From assembly GCA_022578605.1 (NCBI GenBank), contig MU394086.1:186001-250000 (forward strand): a stretch of 64,000 nucleotides of DNA. Direction: 5' to 3'. The notes beneath the pieces were generated by a model. The model saw only the letters and a program-made list of their open reading frames with translations. It did no database searches and had not been told where the DNA came from. The DNA comes from Camillea tinctor. Its lineage: Eukaryota; Ascomycota; Sordariomycetes; Xylariales; Xylariaceae. Below are positions 1 through 13,631 of the stretch, piece by piece (the first letter of the stretch is position 1; each line of letters begins with the position of its first letter). Made by a program: the position numbers and the translations under genes.

Positions 1-2499
<2,499 letters not shown>

Positions 2500-3556
2500 G
2501 ATGGCCTCAATATCCACAGATCAACCAACAATCAACAATAAGATTATTAGTTGGAGGAGGAAAAGAAAAGGAAAAGGAAATGGTGGTTGTAGTGGTGAAG
2601 AAGATGATGGTGGTGGTGATGGTGGTGGGGGTTGAGAGGATCTATAATTGTGGAAAAGAGAACTTGTGCGAGTTGAGTGGTACTGGCGGTATTGGTAGTG
2701 GTGTTAGTGGTGATATGTAGATAAGGTGCATTGGATAGAGATTCCCTGTCACCGCGTTTCTAAATTCGAGCCCGACCGCGTTTTTTTCGCGACAGCCGCC
2801 TTACCAAGAAGAAAAAAAAACCAATTAAACTCCAAAAGAGGTAATCCTTCTCACCCGTTTAAATCCGTGGATGAGCCCCGCAATTGAGACCCCTCAGTAA
2901 GGGGTCCCTGAGGTCTCCATTTATCATTACATAATCAAAAGCCAAGCTACTACGTCGGTAAGCAGGTTGTACTTAAGTCGCATAGTACTTGCCCCGTAGT
3001 AAGTGAGTCACCCCGTGTTCGAGTCACTTGTTATACGGGAGTACCACGTAGGTAATACAATGCATCCATCAAAATGATTGGCCAATGGGACGTTTCGGTG
3101 TTACTCATAAACACCCAGGTACTCAAGCAATTCTAAGTGGCTCGGTTCCAATGCCACATTTCGAGTTGCTCAGCCCCAAACCCGACACCAGATGGCACGA
3201 AGTATTAGGTAGGAACTCCTTTTAAGTTAGTGCAGGTGGAAACGTTTCAATCCTCATCATTCATGGCTTACATTGACTTATAGCATATATATAGAGAGAG
3301 GAAGAGAGAGGGAGCACTTGGATTTTCAACAACTACACCTATCTACCTACCTATATACCTTCATATAAATTAAGACAGGAGCGCTCCTTGATCTACTTAT
3401 TGTTCACATTAATATCAAAGTATAAGGTGTCATATCTTTAATTGATTCTTTTTTTCCACCAACACACAAATATATATACATATCATTCAAGCCTTGATTT
3501 CTATCTTACCATCCATAATTGTTCATATAAATATACCCCTAGGATAACATTCAACT
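2500..3556. other. Divergent intergenic region between MCM3 and the RNA-repair fusion gene
   Basis: This shared promoter region holds no gene. Next to MCM3 it carries an imperfect GGT/GAT-rich low-complexity leader (about 2575-2712) and the CGCG sites at 2751-2791. Next to the plus-strand gene it carries AT-rich DNA with a tatatata tract and GA repeats (about 3283-3316) and A/T- and C-rich leader sequence down to the ATG at 3557. Confidence 0.6.
2751..2791. promoter_or_regulatory. CGCG-containing E2F/MBF/SBF-like sites upstream of MCM3
   Basis: Two closely spaced CGCG cores lie about 255-290 bp upstream of the MCM3 ATG. One is CCGCGTTT at 2752-2759. The other is the palindrome-like CCGCGTTTTTTTCGCG at 2776-2791, which reads CGCGAAAA on the MCM3 strand. 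E2F (TTTCGCG) and yeast MBF/SBF (ACGCGT, CRCGAAA) sites drive G1/S expression of MCM genes in general. Assigning that role here is inference from motif and position; the same sites could also serve the divergent gene. Confidence 0.4.
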
Positions 3557-6500
3557 ATGGCGGCTCTAGACTCCTCCGAACAACATCCTACGACGGTATC
3601 ACTTACATCACACGACACAGCACTTTGCATTATCCCACCCGCGGACCTATGTGCCTCTATTGACCGTCTGCGATCGATCTATGACAAGGCCTACGAGAAG
3701 TGGCCACCTCACGTGAACTTAGTCTACCCCTTTGTTCATCCTGAACTTCTATCAAGGACGACTGAGTCAATTGCAGCCCAGTTGGTATCATGGAAACAGG
3801 AAGTTGGGGATGACCAGCTTAACGTCCAATTAGGGCCATCTGACGTCTTCCCTCATAAACATGATAACACGATTCTCATTTACGACGACGATGAGGGGCG
3901 AGCTGCAAAACTGAACGAGCTCCGCGAAGTCATATTCAGAGTATTGGGTCATATTCCAACAGACAGTCGAATGCATATGACCATTGGGCAGAGCGAAGAA
4001 ATTGACTCGGCATCTCACAAGTTCTTGTTGGAAAAATCCAGTCTACTTCCGTCTGTTAGCTGGAATGTAGACAAGCTTTACATCTTGGTTCGTGAGCGGA
4101 CTCAGACAGACGGTAACAATACCAGTCAAATGAAAATATGGGGGACCATTAATCTTACTACATTGGCACTGTCTAAGGCGGAGATGCCCACTTCCTTTTA
4201 TGAGGATAACCCGACTGTTGTCTTAGACCATGGAACCACAGATGCAACAGCAGCCGATCTACCGAGTCGCCGGCCTTATATCTTCGCCTCAGCTGAGGGG
4301 AAGTGGGTTCCATATCAAAATACTCTAGCCCCAGCACCTGAGGAAGTTGCCCCGAAGTCGCTGTTGATCTCAAGCTACAACGTTTTAGCAGAGTTTGAAT
4401 ATCCCCCTTCACAGGCCAGGTACCCCATTATTATTCAAAACTTGTTGCATAAGGCAGCCTTGGCAGATATTCTTGTCCTGGAAGAAGTCACTGATCATTT
4501 TCTCTCGTACCTCTGTAAGAATGTCAATATTCGCGAACAGTATCCCTTTATCACCAATGGGCCTCCTGACCAACCCGACCTGGAACCTTTACCTAATCAT
4601 CTCAATGTGGTGGTATTGAGCAAGAAGGCATTTTCTTGGAATTGGGTCCCCTTCCGAAGACGCCACAAAGGCTCGATCATTCTGAGATTTGATGAGATTG
4701 GAAAACAAGATGGGGATGTTTTCATCCCCGCTATCCTTTCAACGGTTCATCTGACTTGTGGATTGACCGATGGCTCTGTTTCCACTAAGAAACTCGAGCT
4801 ACAGTCTCTCATTAACTACCTTAAAACTACCTTCTATTACCATCCATGGATCTTGGCTGGAGATTTCAACATAACAACTAGCTCTTACACTATCAACGCG
4901 GCCCTGAAAAAGAAGGCAATTTCGCCACAAACGGCAAGTTACCTGAATGCCCTCGAAACCACGATTACGGAGGCTGGGCTTGTGGATACTTGGGCATTTG
5001 CTCGTGTCCACTCGGGCGACTTCTCCGAATTCGATCCAGACCCAGCTCATCTTGAAGATACCTTTGAGGGTGAGCAAGGGGCAACATTTGACCCGACAGT
5101 CAATGAGCTGGCTGCTGAAATTGTCGGCAGCGGTTTCAATAACCGGCCTCAGAGATATGATAGAATTCTTGTCAAGGATCAGGACTTTTTCGCCATCGCC
5201 GGATTCAATATGTTTGGGAAATCCCCAGGCATTCTTGGAAAGGAACAAGATCGAACGGAGGACGAGGATGAAGATCTAAAGGAGAGCAAGACCTCTTACG
5301 GTAGCGACCACTGGGGTATCAGATGTTCTCTGAAGATTCTCTCTGATGAATCCGACCCGCTACCCGAGGATGCCAATAAACTCTCACCACCTGTTCATCT
5401 CATCGCCGCATCAGAGTCTCTAGCAAATACTTCTGAGCTACGCGATTGTCTCGTCGAGCGCAAAGTGTTTCCCAGCGAGGATGATGTTGTCAAACGGAAG
5501 GAGGCTTTGGAATTGTTGAAGAGTGTCATACTGGAAGACGATGGCATTCAAGCCCGTGGTAAACCAGCATTTGTTATCGTCCCGGTCGGTTCATACGGTC
5601 TTGGGGTCTGGACTCCATCGTCAGACATTGACTGTTTGTGCATCGGCCCTGTTAGTCCTAAGACGTTCTTCGCATTGGCTACACAGAGGCTACGCAAAGC
5701 GGCACCAAGGGGCGTTAAGCTTCTTCGGCGGGTTAACGCAAATTCGGGTACCATGCTCGAGCTGGAAGTACAGGACGTCAAGATGGATTTACAGTACTGC
5801 CCATCAACTTTTATCGCCGAGACTTGGCCGTATGCGATGAAACTCCCTCCTACTGATCCCGTATTCTCTCTTTCGACACAAACACTGGCAAAACTGAAGC
5901 CGGTGCGGGATCTGTACTATCTCCGCCGCACGATTCCTGACTACGCCGCCTTTCGCATCGCATATCAGCTCATCAAATCTTGGGCGAAACAGCGTGGAAT
6001 CTACGCGGCGAAGTTTGGATATCTCGGTGGCATCCATATATCCATACTTCTGTCACGTGTATGCAAACTATTATCTCACGACGGGAGATCTATCCCTATA
6101 CCTACCATATTGACCACCTTCTTCAACCATTATGCCAATTTCGACTGGAAGACCCAACTCGTATTCGATCCGTTCTTTCATAAACGACTTCGCTATGTAA
6201 GGACCGCGAGGGAACCGATGGCTATCCTAGGCTTCCACGCCCCTAACCTCAACACCGCGCATACAGCGTCTCTCCCTTCTGTACGAACAATTTCCGAGGA
6301 GTTCAAATGGGCAGACTCTCTTCTTTCGCAAGACGGGATGAAGTGGTCGAAATTTCTCGGCGAGGATAGGGGCGCTGCCGCTTTCTTGACATCCTATAAG
6401 AGTTTTGTTAAGATTGACGTGCAATTCTGGGGAGTCTCGCTCGCTAAGGGGAGCAGCTTCGTCGGTTGGCTGGAATCTAGATGTGTTATGCTTCTTGTTG

Positions 6501-7344
6501 GTAAGTTTCCGTATCCGTTTCTCCATTCCTTAAGATGAGTATATCTGACACGCCTGTAGACCTGAACCGACGGATCCCTAATATTCACGCTAGAATGTGG
6601 CCAGCCAGATTCGTCGATGTAGATGCTTCGGAGGAAGATACTGATTACCAAGGCTACTACCTAGTTGGTCTTGACAAATGGGAAACCTCGACCGGGCAAC
6701 CAATGACGAAGGATGATATGAAAACTGCTTTGGGCTCGCTACAGACCGCCTTGCAGAAATTCGAAACCCAGATTCGAGGAGACGAGAAATATTTCGACGC
6801 TAAATCGTCATGGATGAGTGCGTCTGTGGTCAAGCAATCCGAGTTGGGTTCCCTACGACTTGATGGCCGCGAATGGGGCGAATACACAATCGGCGATGAT
6901 GAATCCGAGGATGAAGAGGAAGAAGAGGAGGACGAGCTCCTTGCGCAGGATGAAGCGGATGATAGTGGTGCTGATGTACCCACAACTAGAAGGTCTAGAT
7001 CCAAGAAACCCGCGGTGGCGGCTAACCTCCCGAAAAGGCCGGCATACGAGGGCAAATTTCGTTCCTCGGCCGACGTCATCAATAGACTGCGCTGGGATCC
7101 AAGCATGGACAGCAGCGACTATATAGTGGGTTACGAGGATCGGTTTCTAGGCGCAAAAGAGCGCGCCTTGGACCTCTGGAAGACGGAGCAAACGGACGAA
7201 GAGTTTATCCCACAGCATCGGATCCTGTACTTCAAGCGTAAGAGCGATGGTGTCATAGTGTGGGATCGGAAGGAGAGACGAGATGCCATTTTTGGAAGCG
7301 GTTTCGGTAATGGTAGTAGCGGTAATGATGATAGGGCTGGATGA
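3557..7344 (+). CDS. RNA-repair-type fusion: 2H phosphodiesterase + EEP phosphatase/nuclease + nucleotidyltransferase + MJ1316 (DUF504) domain
   Basis: There are two exons, 3557-6500 and 6560-7344; the 59-nt intron (6501-6559) splits an Asp codon, and the product is 1,242 residues. Four enzymatic or RNA-binding domains are visible in order. A LigT-like 2H phosphodiesterase covers about residues 20-200, with H52 in PPHVNLVYPF and the second motif H140-M-T142. An endonuclease/exonuclease/phosphatase fold covers about 265-595, with N275, E309/E310, H398, GDFN (D436, N438) and SDHW (D584, H585). A Pol-beta/poly(A)-polymerase-type nucleotidyltransferase covers about 640-990, with G678-S679 and Asp triad D690, D692, D744. 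After an acidic linker, a C-terminal MJ1316/DUF504 domain covers about 1150-1227. Such combinations have been predicted from comparative genomics to repair RNA with 2',3'-cyclic phosphate ends. All key residues are present, so the protein looks active. RNA substrate and cellular role are inferred. The ATG chosen is the first one after the AT-rich leader. Confidence 0.9.
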
Positions 7345-7371
7345 AATCTTAGAGTTGGATTCGGAAGGGGA

Positions 7372-7520
7372 GGGGGGGGGGGGGGGGGGGAAAAAAAAAA
7401 AAAAATTAAAAACCAAAAAAGTTTTGACCATATGGGCCGATTGGGCCACGCCAAGGGTTTATAAATGCCCAAAATGCCCCCACGGCCGGGTAAANNNNNN
7501 NNNNAACCCCCCCCCCCCCG

Positions 7521-7558
<38 letters not shown>
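7372..7558. other. Assembly gap (10 N at 7495-7504) between homopolymer runs
   Basis: A run of 19 G (7372-7390) passes directly into about 15 A. About 90 bp of unique sequence follows, then exactly ten N (7495-7504), AA, and a C run from 7507 to 7558 broken by one G. Ten N is a scaffold placeholder and does not measure the gap. The homopolymers are probably where sequencing or assembly failed, so contiguity of the left 7.4 kb with the rest is not proven by the sequence. Confidence 0.9.
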
Positions 7559-10500
7559 ACTATAATACAATACTTATCAACCGAATCACTTATGACCATT
7601 AGGGCCGAATGTGCCTCTGCCAGTCGTGATGAATGGCCAGAAAGGCACCACGGACGGCTTCACCGCTCCCTTTAAAGCGCTTACCTCACACAACGGGCAA
7701 CGCTTCGTAACGAGCCGTTCGAGGGGCTAACCGCCGCCAATAGAAAGGGACGAAGTCCATGCCCCCCCTCAAATCACCTGATGATATCTTCATGCAAGTC
7801 ATCACAACGGCGGCATACGCCAGGCCCCCCCTTGGTACAGGTCCCCCTTCCCACACCCCACCGAACCACCCTACCCTGCCTGCCATGCTCCAACAAATTT
7901 CCGGGGTGGGTGTGGTATGGGGTGTGTGTGTGTGTGCTTGAACACACACACTACTACTCCGTACTACTGTTCCCCCTCCCTCACCCCCTTCCCACGGCCC
8001 TTTGCCCGATGAAGTAGTACTTCCCCCTTCGAGTAATATCCCCCCTAAGTACCACCATTGTACTTCCTTCGTAAGCACGTATACCACTATGTACACTAAC
8101 CAATGACCTAGCTTCCATATTCCCGCTTTAGGATATTTCCTTCTTATCCCCTCCCCTTCTTATACCTCTCTATCCCTCTTGCTATTTTTATTTATCTGCC
8201 TAGACAGTCCGGATGTTTCCGTCCCCTGAATAAGGGGATCTGCCGCTCAACCGAGGTAAATCGAGCCTGTTCAAAACAGGAAATAGGAAATAATCGAAAG
8301 AGAGAGCATGTGCTGACGATTTTCCTGATCCGGATACTTGGAAGTCATCTGCGAACACCTTTTTGCTTACTGCGTTGGGTGTGTGGGTTGGATGGAAGGT
8401 TGACTGGATAGATGGGCGGAGTTCTTTTTTTTTTTTCCTTTTCTTTTCCACTTGTCATGTTCTATACCCTTCGATCTCTCTTCTTTGTCATTAGTCTATT
8501 TTCCCTTAGTGTGTTCTCTCACCCTTCTACGGGTGGATCTGGATACGGGGCTAAGAGCAGGTCTCATGGCTTTGTACTGTACTTCACCTTTACTAACTAT
8601 ATAGGGCAATGGGCTTTGATGCCCAACATACATGAAATGGAGCCTGGTACTCCGTCCTTATGGATACCTTGGTGACAGGTATGACTTCATCCCAGAGGGC
8701 TGATCGACAAGATCTCTTATCGTATAGGCGCGGGCTTTTCTTGAACTTGTATAGAAAATTTTCGTATACTGCTTTATTGTAGGTTTCAGTAGTCGCTTAC
8801 CATAAGAGACATGACCAGGATGCTCCTATGAAAGCCCGGAACCAATACTCTGGAAGCACTTGATTCTGTGATCTCTATTGTCAAGCGAGTGTATGATGAT
8901 GTATGCGGCTGTGAGGAGCAGCAAGGCAAGTTTAACCTCCAAAGGGACCTGCTAGCCAAGTGAGATGCGAGTACCCTTGGGATCTACATACCTTACAGTA
9001 AGGGTCTACCCACATTCCGTGCTAGTTGTGGTGGGACTAGTGCCCGTTTCTGGAAAAAGAGAGGTCATACTCCCAATGCCGACATGTCGGGTACCCGAGC
9101 CCGTAAACGTCATACTCCAGGAATTTGAAGCAGCCACGGGGCTCCGTTGTTGTCGATCCGATGAAGGCACTCCGGTACCGGGGATGATCGAAGATCTTGG
9201 GGAAAATGAAGCTGTACACACGGATGAGAGTCATTTTGGCCACTTCCAAGTCAAGAGACAAAGTTGGGCTATAAACCGGCCCCACTCTTATTGATGCCTT
9301 ATAGGCCCCCTATACACACTTGTATATATATCTGAGTTCTTGTCATACGTAGTTATATTCACCGGCTACAACTCATACTTTTCCGCATGTATTGCGGCGA
9401 TCTGGATTATATAAACCCATTGACAAACGGAAACGGGAGGAGTTAAGAGAAAAAAAAAATCAAACAAAGGACCAAACAGGCTTGATCTCCGTGCTGAGGA
9501 GGTCCAAGACCCGGGGAACTTTTGTCTCGTTCCGCTGCCAATTTTCCGAGAGTAATATCATATAACATTACCCCGATGGGGAGGGATGATCTAGTTTACA
9601 AAGCTGCAAAAATAAGAATGGCATGGTGTTTTCCTTAAGAATAAATTTGGCACAGTTGGAATAATACCGTCTTCTCACCTTCTTCGTCAAATCTTGGTCA
9701 AAGCGGACTGGAGGAAATTAGCTAAATATACAAAATCCTATGCAAGAAGCTGGTCGGCTCCTCAAATTGAAGCACTGTCAAAATGACTTATCAAGTTTCA
9801 CAACGTCACTGCATGAACGAAAATTTTCCTCCCAGCTGGACCGTACACAGCAGCCTTGAAACAATAGAAGTGGCCCGTGAGAGTCGTTGGGACTTTTATG
9901 TCAGAAAACGAAAACACGAAGTGACAAATATCTTGGAACTTGTTACAAATTTATGATTCATTTAATTTTGTAGAATTCTAATAGCTTTTGTTTATTGACT
10001 GTTGAGTGCTCTTATATTTGTATAATTGAGTAGTTGCTGTTCCTCTAATGTCGATGCTGCGCCAGCACTGTTCGTGATGCATACATATTCTAACACGTGA
10101 ATTTTCCCTCGTTCACCTGCTGCATCCATATGATAAATATAACAGAGTCTAGGTTTAAAATTCAAGAAGCTCGGTAATTCCATCCCCACCCTGATGAAAA
10201 TACCTGTATCTATCTGCATCTTAGTATCAGATATATTCCATGCCCTTGGGCAACACAGTTCAAAGAGATCATCATCATATGATGAGGAAGATATTCTAAT
10301 CCTATGAGAGGCCTATTAGTCTTAACCCCGCAGCCACAAATCCGAGCGGAAGCATATAAGACAAGTTCCAACAGGTTCTATAGGCTGGATAACAAGTGTG
10401 ACAATGCTCGTGATGACGTTTCGTCCCAGCGCAGCGCTATGCAACAGCTGGGCGCTAAAAAAAAAAATAGAATTGTGAAAGTGACTACGCTTACTGCTAA

Positions 10501-13500
10501 GGATTCCGCAAGTACTTAGCGATTGTAAATAACGAAATGTTGATGCAATACGAGATCAAGGATTATCCACACGGCTCTGACTACTGTCGTACGTTTATGA
10601 ACTGTGAGAGGATCGAGTTGAATAGGATCGTAGAAGACTAAGTGAATCCTCTCCAAAAATTTGTGATCGCACAAGTTGGTAAACAGGACAACATACACGA
10701 CACCTAACTACTTGGAGTCTATTAGAGTTTATTAACACAAAATACTAGCACGATAACTCAACTTGTCCAGGACCCAAAGAAAGATGAGCTTTTGTCAGCA
10801 GCGCTGTCTGCCGATATGGGATTCAGCACCGCCCAGAGAAGGGGAATTGCTCTAATGCGCATCCCCCCCTTACAACCCTGACAAGCCTTATAACGAGATC
10901 CGACGCAAGGACCAGACACTCTGATCACGAAGGAGCTCTGCGGAGATGAACTTACACCCCCTCCCTTTAACCTTCCTAGAAGGAGTGTACGCAAGCAAGA
11001 TAGCTAGCCAGCTAGCTCACGTACCGAATCTGCACGAGAATACTACCCTTTAGCACCACTACTACCACCACTACCGTCAGCTCACCCTGCCCCCGGCATC
11101 TAAGTAGTGTACATCAGGCGGTCATGCTCGCAAGTATATGTACACAAGTAGGTACTTATATACATACCTAAGTACCTCCTCCGTTCCTCTTTTCCCCTTT
11201 CCCTTCCCTTGCCCCCTTTTATGAACCCCTTGCCCCCACCCCATAACACCCTGGTATAGTATTTTTATATCCCCACCATAAGTCCGACTCATCCCTGGAG
11301 GCGGGAAGGGAAAAGCCCTGGCTTTCACCTTCTGACACCACACACACACACGCGCGAGTTACCGTCTACGGTACGGTACTTAGCTCCACCCAGCATCCCC
11401 ATCCCCTAACCCATCGACTGCGCTAGGTTTACCTGGGGCCAAAACCAAACCTCAACCTTAGGCGGTATGCCCAATCACCGCTCCCCGTTTGCGTAGATCT
11501 TCCCCGGAACGGCATATACACACGCTCGCTCTCTTGGGTATTTCTTCGCTGCAACGGGTTAGTCGGGGAACACGAAATGCTCCCTTGCTAACGAACCCAC
11601 CACACGCACTGCCGGCAGCCGGCGGCGAGGTCTGGAGGTACGGGTATATCCGCCGCCTAATATGGCGTATGTACGTTACCACTGCTACGGATTGCACGGG
11701 TCGCATTATGGTAGGTCGTATAATTTAAGAGACAGGTGTATTTTCTTTTTTCCAAGTATGTTTTATACTGGGTCAAATTTATCGCTTTTATGCATACTGG
11801 GTAACGAGAGTATCGCCTCCTTCATGTTCATGCGAGTAATTGTTTTCGCTTTATTTAGCATCTGGTATTTTACATAGTTTTCGGTATTATGTAATTGTTC
11901 ATTTTTAATCTTCTTTGCTGGTGTATAGAAGGACACTTATTAGAGGAAATATCATGGTTGTATACCGGATTATTCCGATTTATTCTACGAATCTAGATGT
12001 TCCCTGATATTGCTGAATCTATTCATATTTCGCCTAATGGGTTTCCCGACCCAATCATTACAAGTTTCTCTAGGCCTTCTCACTAAGATTCTATGAAAGG
12101 GAGTGGAAACCCGTCTGTCGTTGTGGTGTTCTAGGTTAGAAAGTAAGCAATATTAATAATATCTATTCGTCTTACTCATCTCTGCTGATTGCTACGAGTA
12201 TGTACACTATCTAGAATCTATTCTCCGACTTGATACACATACATGTACAGTACATATATCTATACATGAGCTGACTAAACGACTGACCAGGATTGGTTCG
12301 ACCCAGGCGGGCAGGGAGTTGCTATGCTATATATATAAAAGCTGCTAGGAGCACGAGGCAAAAGGTGCTTGGCGTCGGTTGTTCATAAACTACCGACAAG
12401 GGTCCCTGACAATGAAGGGGAGAGTAACGTAGCAGTGGGCAATTACCTAAGTGCGCCTCGGCCCGCCGTTTAGTGTGTGATGTTCTTCAACTGTCCCACA
12501 TGCCAAGCCGTATTCGTATGTATATTCCTTGCCGTTGATCATGAAAATGAGAATATGTAACTCGATGACTTTAACTCGAGCCAAAGTGACTTAGAAAATG
12601 GTATATTACACCTTTTATATGGGTCTATATCCAATCTTGCTCTACTCTTGTATAGGCCTATCAGGATTGACACAGTAAGACCCCAGATCTACGACACATG
12701 CTTATAATGCGGGGAGTCCTATTAATTGATTGAAATAATAGGGTGAGACTTACTCTACATGGTATCTAGGTTAGGTATGTATTGGAAGTCGTGTATGCAG
12801 TTTCTTACATAACGTTAAAGAAGCTTTGTAAGTAACTGTTTATAATCTCTAACCTACCTGTGTACTTATCATATGTTGTGATACGGGGCGCACTCTTATA
12901 ATATAAAAGATATTTGTATGTATCTTAAGTCCATTTAACTAAGATGGGCATGCTCTTTTTATTATATAACCTTAACTATATGACAATACATGTTATTCCA
13001 ATTGATGAAGATGCACTATAGACTATAAACTATATAATAGTCTACTTAACAGAGTTCAAATGTTTTTACTTAGGTAATCGGTAACTGGGATAATGCTGGC
13101 AACGTCATACAAAAAGACGTGGGGAACTCCGAACTACTACTAAGTATTAAGTAAGTAACCCTGAGAGAGGGGAAGAAGCGCATCAATTAACCCGACGAAG
13201 CGAGGCTATTGGTAGTCGTTCCGGGAGAACCCCCCTTTTCCCTTTCTCCTAATATTCCGTTTCAACTAAGGTCTCCGTCTATCTACATCTGCACTCGAAT
13301 GTCCAAGATCCATAGAAATATCCCCGAGCCGACCTACGATTTTATTTGCATACTCGGTTTCTAGGATATTTCCCTAGGTTGGTTTCTTGTGCTCTTCACG
13401 TGTTTCTGCGTCCTTCTCATTCTGGAAATTGTCAGATCCCCTCTTAGGAAAAATTGTTCCGACTTTCTCCTCATTTCCTATTACTACTGCTATTACTACT

Positions 13501-13631
13501 TACTACCAGCGCCACCACTAAATCAATATACTTGTATCGGAGAATAAATAGAAAATTGATAGCTAATACGGAAAAGAGAATAAGAAAAACAGAAAAGAAA
13601 AGGAAAGGAAAAGAAAAGGGTAAAAGAAATT
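7559..13631. other. Gene-free intergenic stretch
   Basis: No coding region with recognisable protein character was found on either strand. The stretch contains C-rich and CA/GT-rich low complexity (7810-7990), pyrimidine-rich tracts (8120-8200), a 109-codon open frame at 8965-9294 that resembles nothing I know and is matched by an equally open antisense frame, and AT-rich DNA from about 9,550 to 10,300 and 11,880 to 13,100. Short TAGGTA/TACCTA words recur (for example 11148-11177). The last few hundred bases before 13632 are pyrimidine-rich and then purine-rich and may be the promoter and leader of the next gene. Confidence 0.5.

Noticed and set aside
8965..9294. 109-codon plus-strand frame in the 7.5-13.6 kb gap
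   Set aside because: The antisense frames over the same span are open too; no family resemblance, no splice context.
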